From: CAYSXY01 sp964435165
GTDB lineage: Bacteria > Pseudomonadota > Alphaproteobacteria > Rickettsiales > RI-342
Reading direction: 5' to 3'
Assembly: GCA_964435165.1 (NCBI GenBank)
Contig: CAYSXY010000003.1
Span: forward strand, 22,379-86,378
Length of the DNA stretch: 64,000 nt
Made by a program: the position numbers and the translations under genes
Part shown: positions 45,233-53,400 of the stretch, piece by piece
Numbering within the stretch: position 1 is the first letter of the stretch
Layout of the letters: every line of letters starts with the position of its first letter
Notes under the pieces: generated by a model
Told to the model about the DNA's origin: nothing
The model's database searches: none
What the model saw: the letters and a program-made list of their open reading frames with translations, nothing else

Positions 45233-46268
45233 GCGATTGATCATCACGATGCAGGTATTTTTTGACGATGGAGAAAATAATCCCCTCGCGTACGCCGCGA
45301 CCAGTTACGGTGATTTGCGGCATATTCAGTGCTTGCACGGCCGCGGTGAGAATTGCGCTACCAGCAAGAATATAAGGTGCACGATCTGCGCCAATGCAGG
45401 GATGCTGCGCACGCTGCGCCGAGGACATGCGGCGAATGGTTTGAATGGCGCTACGTATCTGTTGCTGATCCAGTGTCAGTCCATCAATCTGCTGGCGATC
45501 AAAACGATCTAATTGGCGGTGGATGCATCCAAGCGTGGTGACGGTACCGGAGCAGCCCACCATCTGCATGCGATAATTCTGGCTGAGTTCCAATAGGTGA
45601 TGTTCTTCAGCAAAGGCAGCGAAGCCGGGGATGAGTTCGTCAACCAGTGCATTAAACCTGCTGGCATTCATATCATCGGCTTGCTCTTGTTCACTGAGCG
45701 TCATCACACCAAATGGAAATGACTGCCACCCGCTGATCTTTGGTTCCAGCGGCTGTTGAATATTGACCAGTAGAATTTCGGTGCTGCCGCCGCCAATATC
45801 AAGCATCACGCCATAGTCGGTCTGTTCATCCAGTAGCGGGGCGCAGCCGAAAAAAGCGAGCACGGCTTCGTCTTTATGCGACAGGATTTTCAGGTCGAGA
45901 CCGGTTTCTTTTTTGATGCGTTTGAGAAAATGCTGCCCATTTGTGGCTTTGCGGCAGGCCTCGGTCGCAATAAGCCGCGATTCTGTTACATGATGGGTTT
46001 TAATGCGAAGCGCACATTCCTGAAGAGCCTCCATCGTGCGCTGCATGGCGTCTTCCTGCAATTCCTCCCGCTTGCTTAGCCCTTCTCCCAGACAAACTGC
46101 GCGGCTGAATTCATCCAGCACACGGACACGCTCACCCTCCAGCCTGGCAATCATCATACGGCAATTATTCGTGCCTAAATCAAGCGATGCAAATACCGGC
46201 TGCTCCGGCCATTCGTCGAGCGGGAGCATGCTGGGTTGTGCATCCTGATGTGGGTGAAGCAGGCTCAT
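45225..46268 (-). CDS. Ppx/GppA phosphatase family protein (copy 2)
   Basis: 347-residue ASKHA-fold phosphatase with ASLDLGTNNCRMMIA (about 28–42) and MLDIGGGSTEILLVN (about 146–160). It lacks the C-terminal HD-like domain of the longer Ppx at 7983–9449, so it may be the pppGpp-directed or short exopolyphosphatase form. The pairing with rlmE is common in alphaproteobacteria. Confidence 0.88.
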   Translation of the reverse strand: MSLLHPHQDAQPSMLPLDEWPEQPVFASLDLGTNNCRMMIARLEGERVRVLDEFSRAVCLGEGLSKREELQEDAMQRTMEALQECALRIKTHHVTESRLIATEACRKATNGQHFLKRIKKETGLDLKILSHKDEAVLAFFGCAPLLDEQTDYGVMLDIGGGSTEILLVNIQQPLEPKISGWQSFPFGVMTLSEQEQADDMNASRFNALVDELIPGFAAFAEEHHLLELSQNYRMQMVGCSGTVTTLGCIHRQLDRFDRQQIDGLTLDQQQIRSAIQTIRRMSSAQRAQHPCIGADRAPYILAGSAILTAAVQALNMPQITVTGRGVREGIIFSIVKKYLHRDDQSHA

Positions 46269-46405
46269 AGGCTGTCTTCCACTGACACCTCCGCAGAGGC
46301 ATCATTTCTCATAGTGTGCTGATATAACAATACAAATGCATAGTGTGGGTTATTGCCAGCCGGGTCAATGACAAAATGCGACAACATCATGCAGGAGATG
46401 ATAGC

Positions 46406-47395
46406 TTATGATCGCGGCGCGGCGGCGCGGCGCAGCCGATCATTGATCGCCAGGCCAATATCTTTGTCGGGAATGGGCATGACAGCGATGCCTGTCACCT
46501 CCAACTGATCTAATTCGCGCAAATAACGAAAAAGAGACCGTGCAGCTTCCGCGAGATTGCCAGTTGGGCTGAGATTGCGCATTGGCGATGATATATCTGA
46601 CAATGCACCCGTTAGTTCACCAAAGGCTAGCAGTGCTTCGCCCGGTTCCAGGCTTGTGGCGTTGAGCCGTACCGGCAGGTTTGGTGCATAATGGCTGGTG
46701 AGGAGTCCGGGAGAACGGAGGGTCCCGCCAGCGCTGGATTGGGATGCCTGATATGTTAATGTTGGCAGATATGGGCGGAGCATCTCCAGGGTGATGCTGC
46801 CAGGGCGCAAAATGATGGGGGTGAGAGCGGTTAAATCAACGACGGTCGATTCAATGCCGACCGGGCAAGGGCCGCCATCGAGAATCAGAGCGTCGATATC
46901 CGGCAATGATGCTGCGACATGTGCCGCACTTGTCGGACTGACTTCACCAGATCGGTTGGCGCTGGGGGCGGCAATGAGCCGCTGTGCGTCGGCTAATAAT
47001 TGTCGTGCTACGGGATGGCCCGGTATGCGCACGGCTACCGTATCTCCGTCCGCACTGACCAGAGGCGAGAGGCGACAGTTTTTTGCGCGCGGCAGCACGA
47101 GCGTGAGTGGGCCAGGCCAGAATGCAGATGCCAGCGCTAAGGCATCCGGAGTGAGGATGGTCTCCGGTTCCAATTGTACGACATCATGGCAATGGACAAT
47201 CAACGGGTTGTGTTCTGGTCGCCTCTTGGCGCGAAAAATCTTGTGTACGGCCTCATCATTGGTGGCGTTGGCACCCAGCCCGTAGACGGTTTCCGTCGGA
47301 AAAGCAACCAGTCCGCCTTGTTGAAGTCGCGATGCGGCGCTGGCGATATGGTCGTTGGTTGCGGAGACGATCGTAGGTGCTGAATGGTTAGACAT
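46406..47395 (-). CDS. tsaC: Sua5/YwlC-type threonylcarbamoyl-AMP synthase
   Basis: Makes threonylcarbamoyl-AMP for t6A37 of tRNA. The 329 residues comprise a YrdC domain (about 15–200: GGLVAFPTETVYGLGANA, FRAKRRPEHNPLIVH, APSANRSGEVSPT) and a C-terminal Sua5 domain (about 230–325) joined by a GTLRSPGLLTSHYAP linker. This two-domain form distinguishes Sua5 from the short TsaC. Divergent from parA. Confidence 0.93.
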   Translation of the reverse strand: MSNHSAPTIVSATNDHIASAASRLQQGGLVAFPTETVYGLGANATNDEAVHKIFRAKRRPEHNPLIVHCHDVVQLEPETILTPDALALASAFWPGPLTLVLPRAKNCRLSPLVSADGDTVAVRIPGHPVARQLLADAQRLIAAPSANRSGEVSPTSAAHVAASLPDIDALILDGGPCPVGIESTVVDLTALTPIILRPGSITLEMLRPYLPTLTYQASQSSAGGTLRSPGLLTSHYAPNLPVRLNATSLEPGEALLAFGELTGALSDISSPMRNLSPTGNLAEAARSLFRYLRELDQLEVTGIAVMPIPDKDIGLAINDRLRRAAAPRS

Positions 47396-47398
47396 TAT

Positions 47399-47447
47399 CT
47401 ATATATTGTGTTAATGAGGTAATAATACACTATATCATGTTATATAG
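47399..47447. promoter_or_regulatory. inverted repeat in the sua5–parA divergent region
   Basis: CTATATA (47399–47405) and TATATAG (47441–47447) are perfect complements flanking a GTGT…ACAC pair. This A+T-rich stretch lies between divergent starts and could be an operator or an incidental palindrome. Confidence 0.3.
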
Positions 47448-47478
47448 TTCGGCATGACAATTATTGGTGGAGGTCATA

Positions 47479-48159
47479 ATGACACATAAGGTCATTACCA
47501 TAGCCCAGCAAAAAGGGGGAGCGGGAAAAACCACCCTCACTGCCCATCTTGCCGTGGCGCTGAGTCAGCGAGGTCAGCGTGTTGCCGTGCTGGACATTGA
47601 TCCGCAAGGGAGCCTAACACAGTGGCATCAGTTGCGAGAGGAGCGCTATGGAGAGGGCTTTACCGGCCTCACCTTTGTCGCACTATCCGGGTGGCGGGTA
47701 GGGAGTGAAATCTCCCGCCTCAAACGGGTGCATGATATTATCATCATCGATAGCCCACCGCATACGGAAACAGAGGCGAAAACCGCGATTCGCAATGCCG
47801 ATCTGGTGGTGATCCCTGTTCAACCAAGCCCGACCGATGTGTGGGCAACGCAGGCAACGATTGAACTGGCCGAGCGCGACAAGGTGGATGCGATGCTGAT
47901 ACTGAATCGTGTCACGGCTAATTCTAAACTGGCAACGACTATGGCAAAAGAATTGCCCAACCTGGCGAAACACCGGTTGGGCAACCGCGTGGCCTTTGCT
48001 TCTGCCCTGCTTGAAGGGCGCTGCGTTACGGAGACACAGCCGTCTAGTGTGGCTGCGACGGAGGTCAAAGCACTGGCACAGGAAATCTGGCAGCGTCTTG
48101 GCATTGAGGTGTATGAGCCGATGAGCGACGAAGAAGCCCGCGCACTGGAAGCGGCCTGA
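47479..48159 (+). CDS. ParA-family partition-type ATPase
   Basis: ATG 47479 has GGAGGT four bases upstream and is preferred over GTG 47464. The 226 residues have a deviant Walker A QKGGAGKTTL (about 10–19), Walker A' DIDPQGS, and IIIIDSPPHTETEAKTAIRNADLVVIPVQPSP. No ParB or parS is adjacent, so this is an orphan ParA that may position another cargo. Convergent with the TAXI gene. Confidence 0.88.
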   Translation: MTHKVITIAQQKGGAGKTTLTAHLAVALSQRGQRVAVLDIDPQGSLTQWHQLREERYGEGFTGLTFVALSGWRVGSEISRLKRVHDIIIIDSPPHTETEAKTAIRNADLVVIPVQPSPTDVWATQATIELAERDKVDAMLILNRVTANSKLATTMAKELPNLAKHRLGNRVAFASALLEGRCVTETQPSSVAATEVKALAQEIWQRLGIEVYEPMSDEEARALEAA

Positions 48160-48178
48160 TCAACCGCTATCTTCTTCC

Positions 48179-49228
48179 TTACCAACGTGTTTTGATGGAG
48201 CGCAGCAGTTCTTTTTCAATCGGGTTGGAGGCAATATTGGCCGGTTTGTAGGTCTCGACGCAGCTATCTTTTTCCCATAAGCCCGCCACATCCTGATTCA
48301 GGGTAACTTCTTTCCATTTCGGATGCCCCTGTTCCTGCAGCAAGGGCAAGTTATTGCGCAGGGAATGGCCAATCTTGCCAAGTGCTTCACAGCGTTTTTT
48401 CGCATAGTCGGTATTGGCCGAGAAATCATACGATACCAGCACGGCAGTCACGGCTGCCGTAGGTACCGGCTCGGTGACAAAATTGTAGTCGTCCGGTGTG
48501 ATTTCCGAGCGGCTATATTCCTCATAAATGCGAAGATCATTCAGCGGCACGAAGTGAACTTCCTCCAGCAGGGCCTGATATTCCGGGGCGTTGATGCTTT
48601 GCAGGTCTTCCAGATTGTTAAACAGGCGAACCGGTTTGCCTCCAACAAAAATCATGGCATCTGCGCGATTACGCAGCACGGCAACAACGGCATCGGTTGG
48701 CGACAGGCGCAGCATTTGTCCCGGTTGTACATCCAGCATGGCCAGCAGATTCATGGCCGTCAGCCAGTGGCCGCTACCCTCGGAGCCTATGATCAGGCGT
48801 TTACCCGCCAGATCCTTGAAGGTGTGGATGTCTTTGCGTGCCAACACATGGATTTCCTCATTATAGAATGAGAACATCATGCGCAGATTATCGGCCATGG
48901 CCCGAATTTCCGGGTCTTTGGAGCGGCGCAGATAGCCGAGAAGATCCGATTGGACAATGCCTATACCGGCATTTTCGGCGCTGTTAATGCGTTTGATATT
49001 GTCAATTGAACCACGTGATTCTTTGACATCGACATTAAGGCCAAACTTTTCAACGACACTGGCAATATCCTGTCCAATGCGAATGTAGGTGCCGGTGAGC
49101 GGACCAGTGACCATTCCCATGGCGGTCGATTCCTCATTCTGCGCGGCAGATGCAACATTCAGGTTAAGTGTAAACAGGGTAATGAGTGTTAACGTGACAA
49201 GGCGCAAAAAAAGCTGGGTATGAATCAT
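48179..49228 (-). CDS. TAXI-family TRAP solute-binding protein
   Basis: Periplasmic binding protein of about 349 residues. Start ATG 49228 (AAGGAT upstream) and signal peptide (TQLFLRLVTLTLITLFTLNLNVASA). Typical TAXI segments are GMVTGPLTGTYIRIGQDIA, GIVQSDLLGYL, KRLIIGSEGSGHW and DAMIFVGGKPVRLF. No TRAP permease gene is next to it, so either the permease is elsewhere or the protein serves another role. Confidence 0.88.
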   Translation of the reverse strand: MIHTQLFLRLVTLTLITLFTLNLNVASAAQNEESTAMGMVTGPLTGTYIRIGQDIASVVEKFGLNVDVKESRGSIDNIKRINSAENAGIGIVQSDLLGYLRRSKDPEIRAMADNLRMMFSFYNEEIHVLARKDIHTFKDLAGKRLIIGSEGSGHWLTAMNLLAMLDVQPGQMLRLSPTDAVVAVLRNRADAMIFVGGKPVRLFNNLEDLQSINAPEYQALLEEVHFVPLNDLRIYEEYSRSEITPDDYNFVTEPVPTAAVTAVLVSYDFSANTDYAKKRCEALGKIGHSLRNNLPLLQEQGHPKWKEVTLNQDVAGLWEKDSCVETYKPANIASNPIEKELLRSIKTRW

Positions 49229-49262
49229 AGCGATCAATCCTTATTGTTGTTTGTGGTGTTAT

Positions 49263-50636
49263 CTAATTTCGGCCGATGATAGAAAATAATACCTTATCGT
49301 CGACTTCCCCATCCGGGATGCTGCGAGGCTCGACGGCAGGACGCTCAATGCTTTGTGACAGATCGCTGTCTACAGTTGAGTCAGCTGCCTCGGGCAGCGT
49401 GGTTTCAGGTTCAGCCGTGACAATAATAGGCTGGATGGCAATCGCGTCTTCTGCATTGCCGCTACGGGGTGAATTGTCCGGAGCATTAGCATTCTCAGCG
49501 GGTGTTTGTTCAGATTCCGTGACGATGGATCGAGTGGTGACGGCTGTTTCATTGACGGTCATTGACTCGGTAACGGCGATGGATTCCGGTTGTTCAAACC
49601 CTCCCGTATCAACCGTCGCATTATAGAGGCTATGCAGTAGCAGAATGCCGATGACGATCACCGGATAAATCCATTTGTCGCGTAACCAGGCACCAAGGCC
49701 TTCCTGCCGGCGGCTACGTGTCAATAATGCTTGTGCATCCGCCATACGCTCCGCTTCGGAGGTTGATGGTAAAGCTGTCGATTGTTCCCGATAGGCTAAC
49801 CAGCCCGGTACGCCGCCTGTTTTACTCATCCGCGATTGACGGAGCATTTCGCGGTAGCTCGGCTTGTAGCGATGGCTGACCGAATCATCCGACGGACGTA
49901 GCTTGATATGTTGTCGCTCCTCGGTGATATCAGTATCGTTCGCATCATTGGCAGGAATGGCACCGTGATAGGTTGTGGTGTCGGAAGTTTTCGAGGTTTT
50001 GTTTGTTGGTTGATCTGAGGAACGACCTTCACTGGCAGCATTCGTTGATGCGGATGTCGGCTCTTTTTCCGAGTTCCGGGCGGATTCTTCATCCATTTCC
50101 GATGCATCTGAGATAGTACGAATGACAGAAGCTAAAGAATTTTGGCGCGTGTGATCACCTGGTACCATCACAACACCGGATGGCAGGCGAGTTGACTTGG
50201 TTTCTATTCCGTCTTTATCGTCAACGGCACGTTCCGTGTCTTGTGCTTCACCCGATATTTCGTTAAGTGGGGTTTCGGCGATAAAGGCGCGAATGGCGTC
50301 TTTATCTACCTGGCGTTTCTGTGGTGTCGTTTGCTCACTATCTGACTTTATTTGTTTCTTTTTCTTTTCATCATGGCGGCGTGCTGATACCGATTTGCGT
50401 CGTTTTTTACGTTTTTTTGCGTTAACTGTGCTGTGCTCGTTCAATTCCTTGAGTGTGACTGGCGGCGTGATGTCACCCTTATCGCCTTCAGCCTCAGATG
50501 CCGCGTCAGCCTTATGTTCAGATGCGTCCTGATGATTATGCTGCCGGCGGCCAGCCTGCGTTTTATTATTATTGTTCTCAGGCGCGTTGTCAGGATCGTC
50601 CAGAGTTGAAAGCGCCGTTTCTGCAGTTGATTTCAT
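49263..50636 (-). CDS. large disordered single-pass membrane protein, unknown
   Basis: Not recognised. ATG 50636 is preferred; the frame is open further upstream but there it runs antisense into mutY. About 457 residues. The N-terminal 320 are highly charged and Ser/Thr-rich with Lys/Arg clusters (AKKRKKRRKSVSARR, EKKKKQIK). A single membrane segment follows (about 320–340: WIYPVIVIGILLLHSLYNA), then about 115 acidic Thr/Pro/Glu-rich residues. An N-in, C-out anchor is likely. Located 34 bases upstream of the TAXI gene and likely co-transcribed with it. Confidence 0.7.
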   Translation of the reverse strand: MKSTAETALSTLDDPDNAPENNNNKTQAGRRQHNHQDASEHKADAASEAEGDKGDITPPVTLKELNEHSTVNAKKRKKRRKSVSARRHDEKKKKQIKSDSEQTTPQKRQVDKDAIRAFIAETPLNEISGEAQDTERAVDDKDGIETKSTRLPSGVVMVPGDHTRQNSLASVIRTISDASEMDEESARNSEKEPTSASTNAASEGRSSDQPTNKTSKTSDTTTYHGAIPANDANDTDITEERQHIKLRPSDDSVSHRYKPSYREMLRQSRMSKTGGVPGWLAYREQSTALPSTSEAERMADAQALLTRSRRQEGLGAWLRDKWIYPVIVIGILLLHSLYNATVDTGGFEQPESIAVTESMTVNETAVTTRSIVTESEQTPAENANAPDNSPRSGNAEDAIAIQPIIVTAEPETTLPEAADSTVDSDLSQSIERPAVEPRSIPDGEVDDKVLFSIIGRN

Positions 50637-50759
50637 GGGGTTGAAAAGTAAATGTTGATTTATATGACACGTGTATTGGTTAACGCTTGAGCATGATACA
50701 TAGAAAAGTTTATACAGCGATTCAAGCAAATTAGCTAAGGATAGATAAGTTATCAGGCT

Positions 50760-51776
50760 ATGAATCCGCGCTATCCAGTTCAATCCTTTCCTTATTCCGC
50801 ATTATATCAATGGTATGAGGCTCATGGCCGCCATACCTTGCCCTGGCGTTTGACGGATGATCCCTACAGGATTTATGTCAGCGAAATTATGCTCCAGCAA
50901 ACACAGGTTGCGACGGTGCTGGAGCGTTTTTATGACCCATTCCTCAACCGATTTCCTACATTGCAGGCATTGGCGCATAGTGCGCTTGATGATGTTTTAA
51001 AAATGTGGGAAGGGCTGGGATATTATTCACGTGCTCGCCATTTGCATCGTGCTGCGCAACAATGTGCGCCTGATTTGCCCACTGATATTGACGGGTTGAT
51101 GGCGCTGCCAGGCATTGGCCGCAATACGGCGCATGCCATTGCCGCCTTTGCCTATCACCAGCCGGTGGCGGTGCTGGAAGCGAATGTCAAGCGTGTGGTC
51201 GCACGTCTGGCGGCGTTGAAATCTCCAAAAGAGACAGAATGGTGGGACGTTGCGGGGGCGCTAGTCGAGTCTGGCGATCCTTACACATACAATCAAGCGA
51301 TGATGGATATTGGTTCGCTCATCTGTACGCCCAAAGCGCCGGATTGCCCTCGCTGCCCACTCCAACCGGCCTGTCTGGGTAAGGAAGAACCACTGCGTTA
51401 TCCCCAGCGAAAGGCTAAAAAAACCGTTCCGGTACGCCGCCGCTGGCTTTTTGTGGTGACAGATGAAGCGCAGCGCTTCTGGGTGGCACCGCGTCGGAGC
51501 CGGTTTTTGTCTGGCCTGTATGGGTTTCCAGAATGGGACCTGGATGGCCAACCACCTGCTGAGGCACGATGCCTTGGCGAGGTGCGTCAGACCTACAGCC
51601 ATTTCATGCTGGATGGGACCGCTCTACACCTCCCAAAGGAACATGCCGATGCTGAATGGCTGGCAGATGAATCAGGGCAGTGGGTGACATTGGAGCAGGC
51701 CTGGCAATTGCCGATGTCACGTGCGGACCATAAAGTCTTACGGTTGATTGAGGCGTACTATAGCCATTCACATTAA
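50760..51776 (+). CDS. mutY: adenine DNA glycosylase MutY
   Basis: Removes A mispaired with 8-oxoG. The 338 residues have LPWR and SEIMLQQTQV with catalytic Glu, helix-hairpin-helix LMALPGIGRNTAHAIAAFAY with catalytic Asp downstream, the FeS motif CTPKAPDCPRCPLQPAC (C-X6-C-X2-C-X5-C), and a C-terminal NUDIX-like domain. The last codons (YSHSH) and stop TAA lie inside repeat copy 3, so an insertion has replaced the native end. Confidence 0.95.
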   Translation: MNPRYPVQSFPYSALYQWYEAHGRHTLPWRLTDDPYRIYVSEIMLQQTQVATVLERFYDPFLNRFPTLQALAHSALDDVLKMWEGLGYYSRARHLHRAAQQCAPDLPTDIDGLMALPGIGRNTAHAIAAFAYHQPVAVLEANVKRVVARLAALKSPKETEWWDVAGALVESGDPYTYNQAMMDIGSLICTPKAPDCPRCPLQPACLGKEEPLRYPQRKAKKTVPVRRRWLFVVTDEAQRFWVAPRRSRFLSGLYGFPEWDLDGQPPAEARCLGEVRQTYSHFMLDGTALHLPKEHADAEWLADESGQWVTLEQAWQLPMSRADHKVLRLIEAYYSHSH

Positions 51777-51900
51777 TTTTCATACAATCTGAATGGCTAT
51801 GAGGCCGCGACTGCTGCCCGCGCCATAGTTGGCGCGTAAGCCTCAGTGGCGTCTTAACGCCCCACTAATTTCTGTACAGAAATTAGTGGGAAAAGCTATA
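51759..51900 (-). repeat. 142-bp miniature inverted-repeat element, copy 3
   Basis: Inverted relative to copies 1 and 2, with the same ends and the same 30-bp palindrome (at 51861–51890). It lies between the convergent genes mutY and tesA and overlaps the last 18 bases of mutY. Confidence 0.9.
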
Positions 51901-51911
51901 GAAAATGCCGC

Positions 51912-52613
51912 TTAAGGAAAAGTTGTGCTCACCGGCGCCGGTAGCATGGGGGTTAATGTGGGCAGGATATTTTCGACCATCAATTTCACTCCTGCACTAT
52001 TAGGGTGAAGGCCGTCACTGAGGTTGAACTCTCGCTTTAGTGCGACGCCTTCAAGAAAAAAAGGGTAGAGGACAAGTTGATACTCCTCTGCAAGTGAGGC
52101 GTAGATAGCGTCAAACTCCGTTGCATAGGCCATGCCATAATTACGCGGCGCTTTCATGCCGGCGAGCAGCACGGAAGCTTCCATCGAATGGATTGCTCTA
52201 ATCATGTCCGCCAGATTGGCTCGTGCCTGTTCTGGTGGCAGGCCACGGAGTGCATCATTGGCTCCAAGTGCGAGAATCACCAGGTCTGGATGCTGACGTT
52301 GCAGCCATTCCAGCCGGGAAATACCCCCTGCAGTCGTATCACCTGAAATGCCGCCATTGATCACAGTCACGCTATAGCCCTTGCCCAGTAATTCACGCTC
52401 GAGCTGTGCAGGAAAGGAATCGTCCGGCGGTAGATTGTACCCGGCACTGAGTGAGTCACCAAACACGACAATACGGGTTGGCGCATGACTGTTGCCTGCG
52501 GCTTCCATCTCGTCTGCATCCAGGGTGACACTCGAAGCATGGGCGGGTATATGGGTCATAAATATTCCCGCGATCATGAAAAGCAAGGATGTCAAAGGGA
52601 GTGCGGTACGCAT
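51912..52613 (-). CDS. tesA: TesA-like GDSL esterase/lysophospholipase
   Basis: Periplasmic SGNH hydrolase of 233 residues. The signal peptide (LTSLLFMIAGIFMTHIPAHA) precedes VFGDSLSAGYNLPPDDSFP (block I, catalytic Ser), GGISGDTTAGG (II), LALGANDALRG (III) and DGLHPNSAG (V, Asp/His). Divergent from an ABC transporter pair, the same association as E. coli tesA–ybbA–ybbP. Confidence 0.92.
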   Translation of the reverse strand: MRTALPLTSLLFMIAGIFMTHIPAHASSVTLDADEMEAAGNSHAPTRIVVFGDSLSAGYNLPPDDSFPAQLERELLGKGYSVTVINGGISGDTTAGGISRLEWLQRQHPDLVILALGANDALRGLPPEQARANLADMIRAIHSMEASVLLAGMKAPRNYGMAYATEFDAIYASLAEEYQLVLYPFFLEGVALKREFNLSDGLHPNSAGVKLMVENILPTLTPMLPAPVSTTFP

Positions 52614-52633
52614 CTTGGTACTCCTGATTGTAC

Positions 52634-52650
52634 TTTAGAATGTCTCTAAA
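52634..52650. promoter_or_regulatory. TTTAGA-N5-TCTAAA palindrome (site 1)
   Basis: Perfect 6-base arms around ATGTC, between the divergent starts of tesA and the ABC ATPase. The same arms and spacing occur at 62404–62420. Candidate binding site for a dimeric regulator. Confidence 0.5.
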
Positions 52651-52694
52651 ATGTGTATTCTATCAATCAACGATATTAACATGAAGGTATAAAG

Positions 52695-53399
52695 GTGCCT
52701 AATGATTCTCCGGCGATAGAACTCGCTGCATTACAGTTAAACCTGCCAAGTCGTAGTGGTGAGGTTTCCATCCTGCGCGATATTGACCTGATTATCGATC
52801 AAGGCGAGCAGGTGGCGATTGTCGGGCCCTCCGGTTCCGGCAAAACGTCTTTGTTGATGGTGATCAGTGGCCTTGAGCAGGCCAGTAGTGGGCAGGTCAC
52901 TGTGGTGGGGTACGATATGAATCAGGCGAACGAGGACCGGCTGGCTTTGTTTCGTCGTCAGCATATCGGCATTGTGTTTCAATCCTTTCATTTGGTGCCG
53001 ACCATGACGGCATTGGAGAATGTGATGGTGCCGCTGGAATTGTCCGGGGCGACAGATGCCGGGGCGCAGGCAGCATCATTGCTGGAAGAAATGGGACTAG
53101 GGCACCGCACCACGCACTATCCGGCTGAGCTTTCAGGCGGGGAGCAGCAGCGCGTCGCACTGGCTCGCGCATTTGCGGGCAAGCCGTCGGTGCTGTTGGC
53201 GGACGAGCCGACGGGTAATCTGGATGGAGAGACAGGGGAAAAAGTGATTGGATTATTATTCGATCTCTCGGCACGTTATGGCACAACGCTGTTATTGATC
53301 ACCCATGATATGCAACTGGCAGAGCGCTGTTCGCGTCTGGTGCGGCTGGAAGATGGCCGCATTAAAGAGGATGTGGCGAGCTCTCGACGGGCCGCGTGA
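52695..53399 (+). CDS. YbbA-like ABC transporter ATPase
   Basis: 234-residue MacB/LolD-type ATPase with GTG start: Walker [13 protein letters not shown]-loop, signature [15 protein letters not shown], Walker [13 protein letters not shown]. It pairs with the FtsX-like permease that starts two bases after its stop. Systems of this type are thought to act on membrane lipids or lipoproteins together with TesA. Confidence 0.93.
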   Translation: MPNDSPAIELAALQLNLPSRSGEVSILRDIDLIIDQGEQVAIVGPSGSGKTSLLMVISGLEQASSGQVTVVGYDMNQANEDRLALFRRQHIGIVFQSFHLVPTMTALENVMVPLELSGATDAGAQAASLLEEMGLGHRTTHYPAELSGGEQQRVALARAFAGKPSVLLADEPTGNLDGETGEKVIGLLFDLSARYGTTLLLITHDMQLAERCSRLVRLEDGRIKEDVASSRRAA

Positions 53400-53400
53400 G

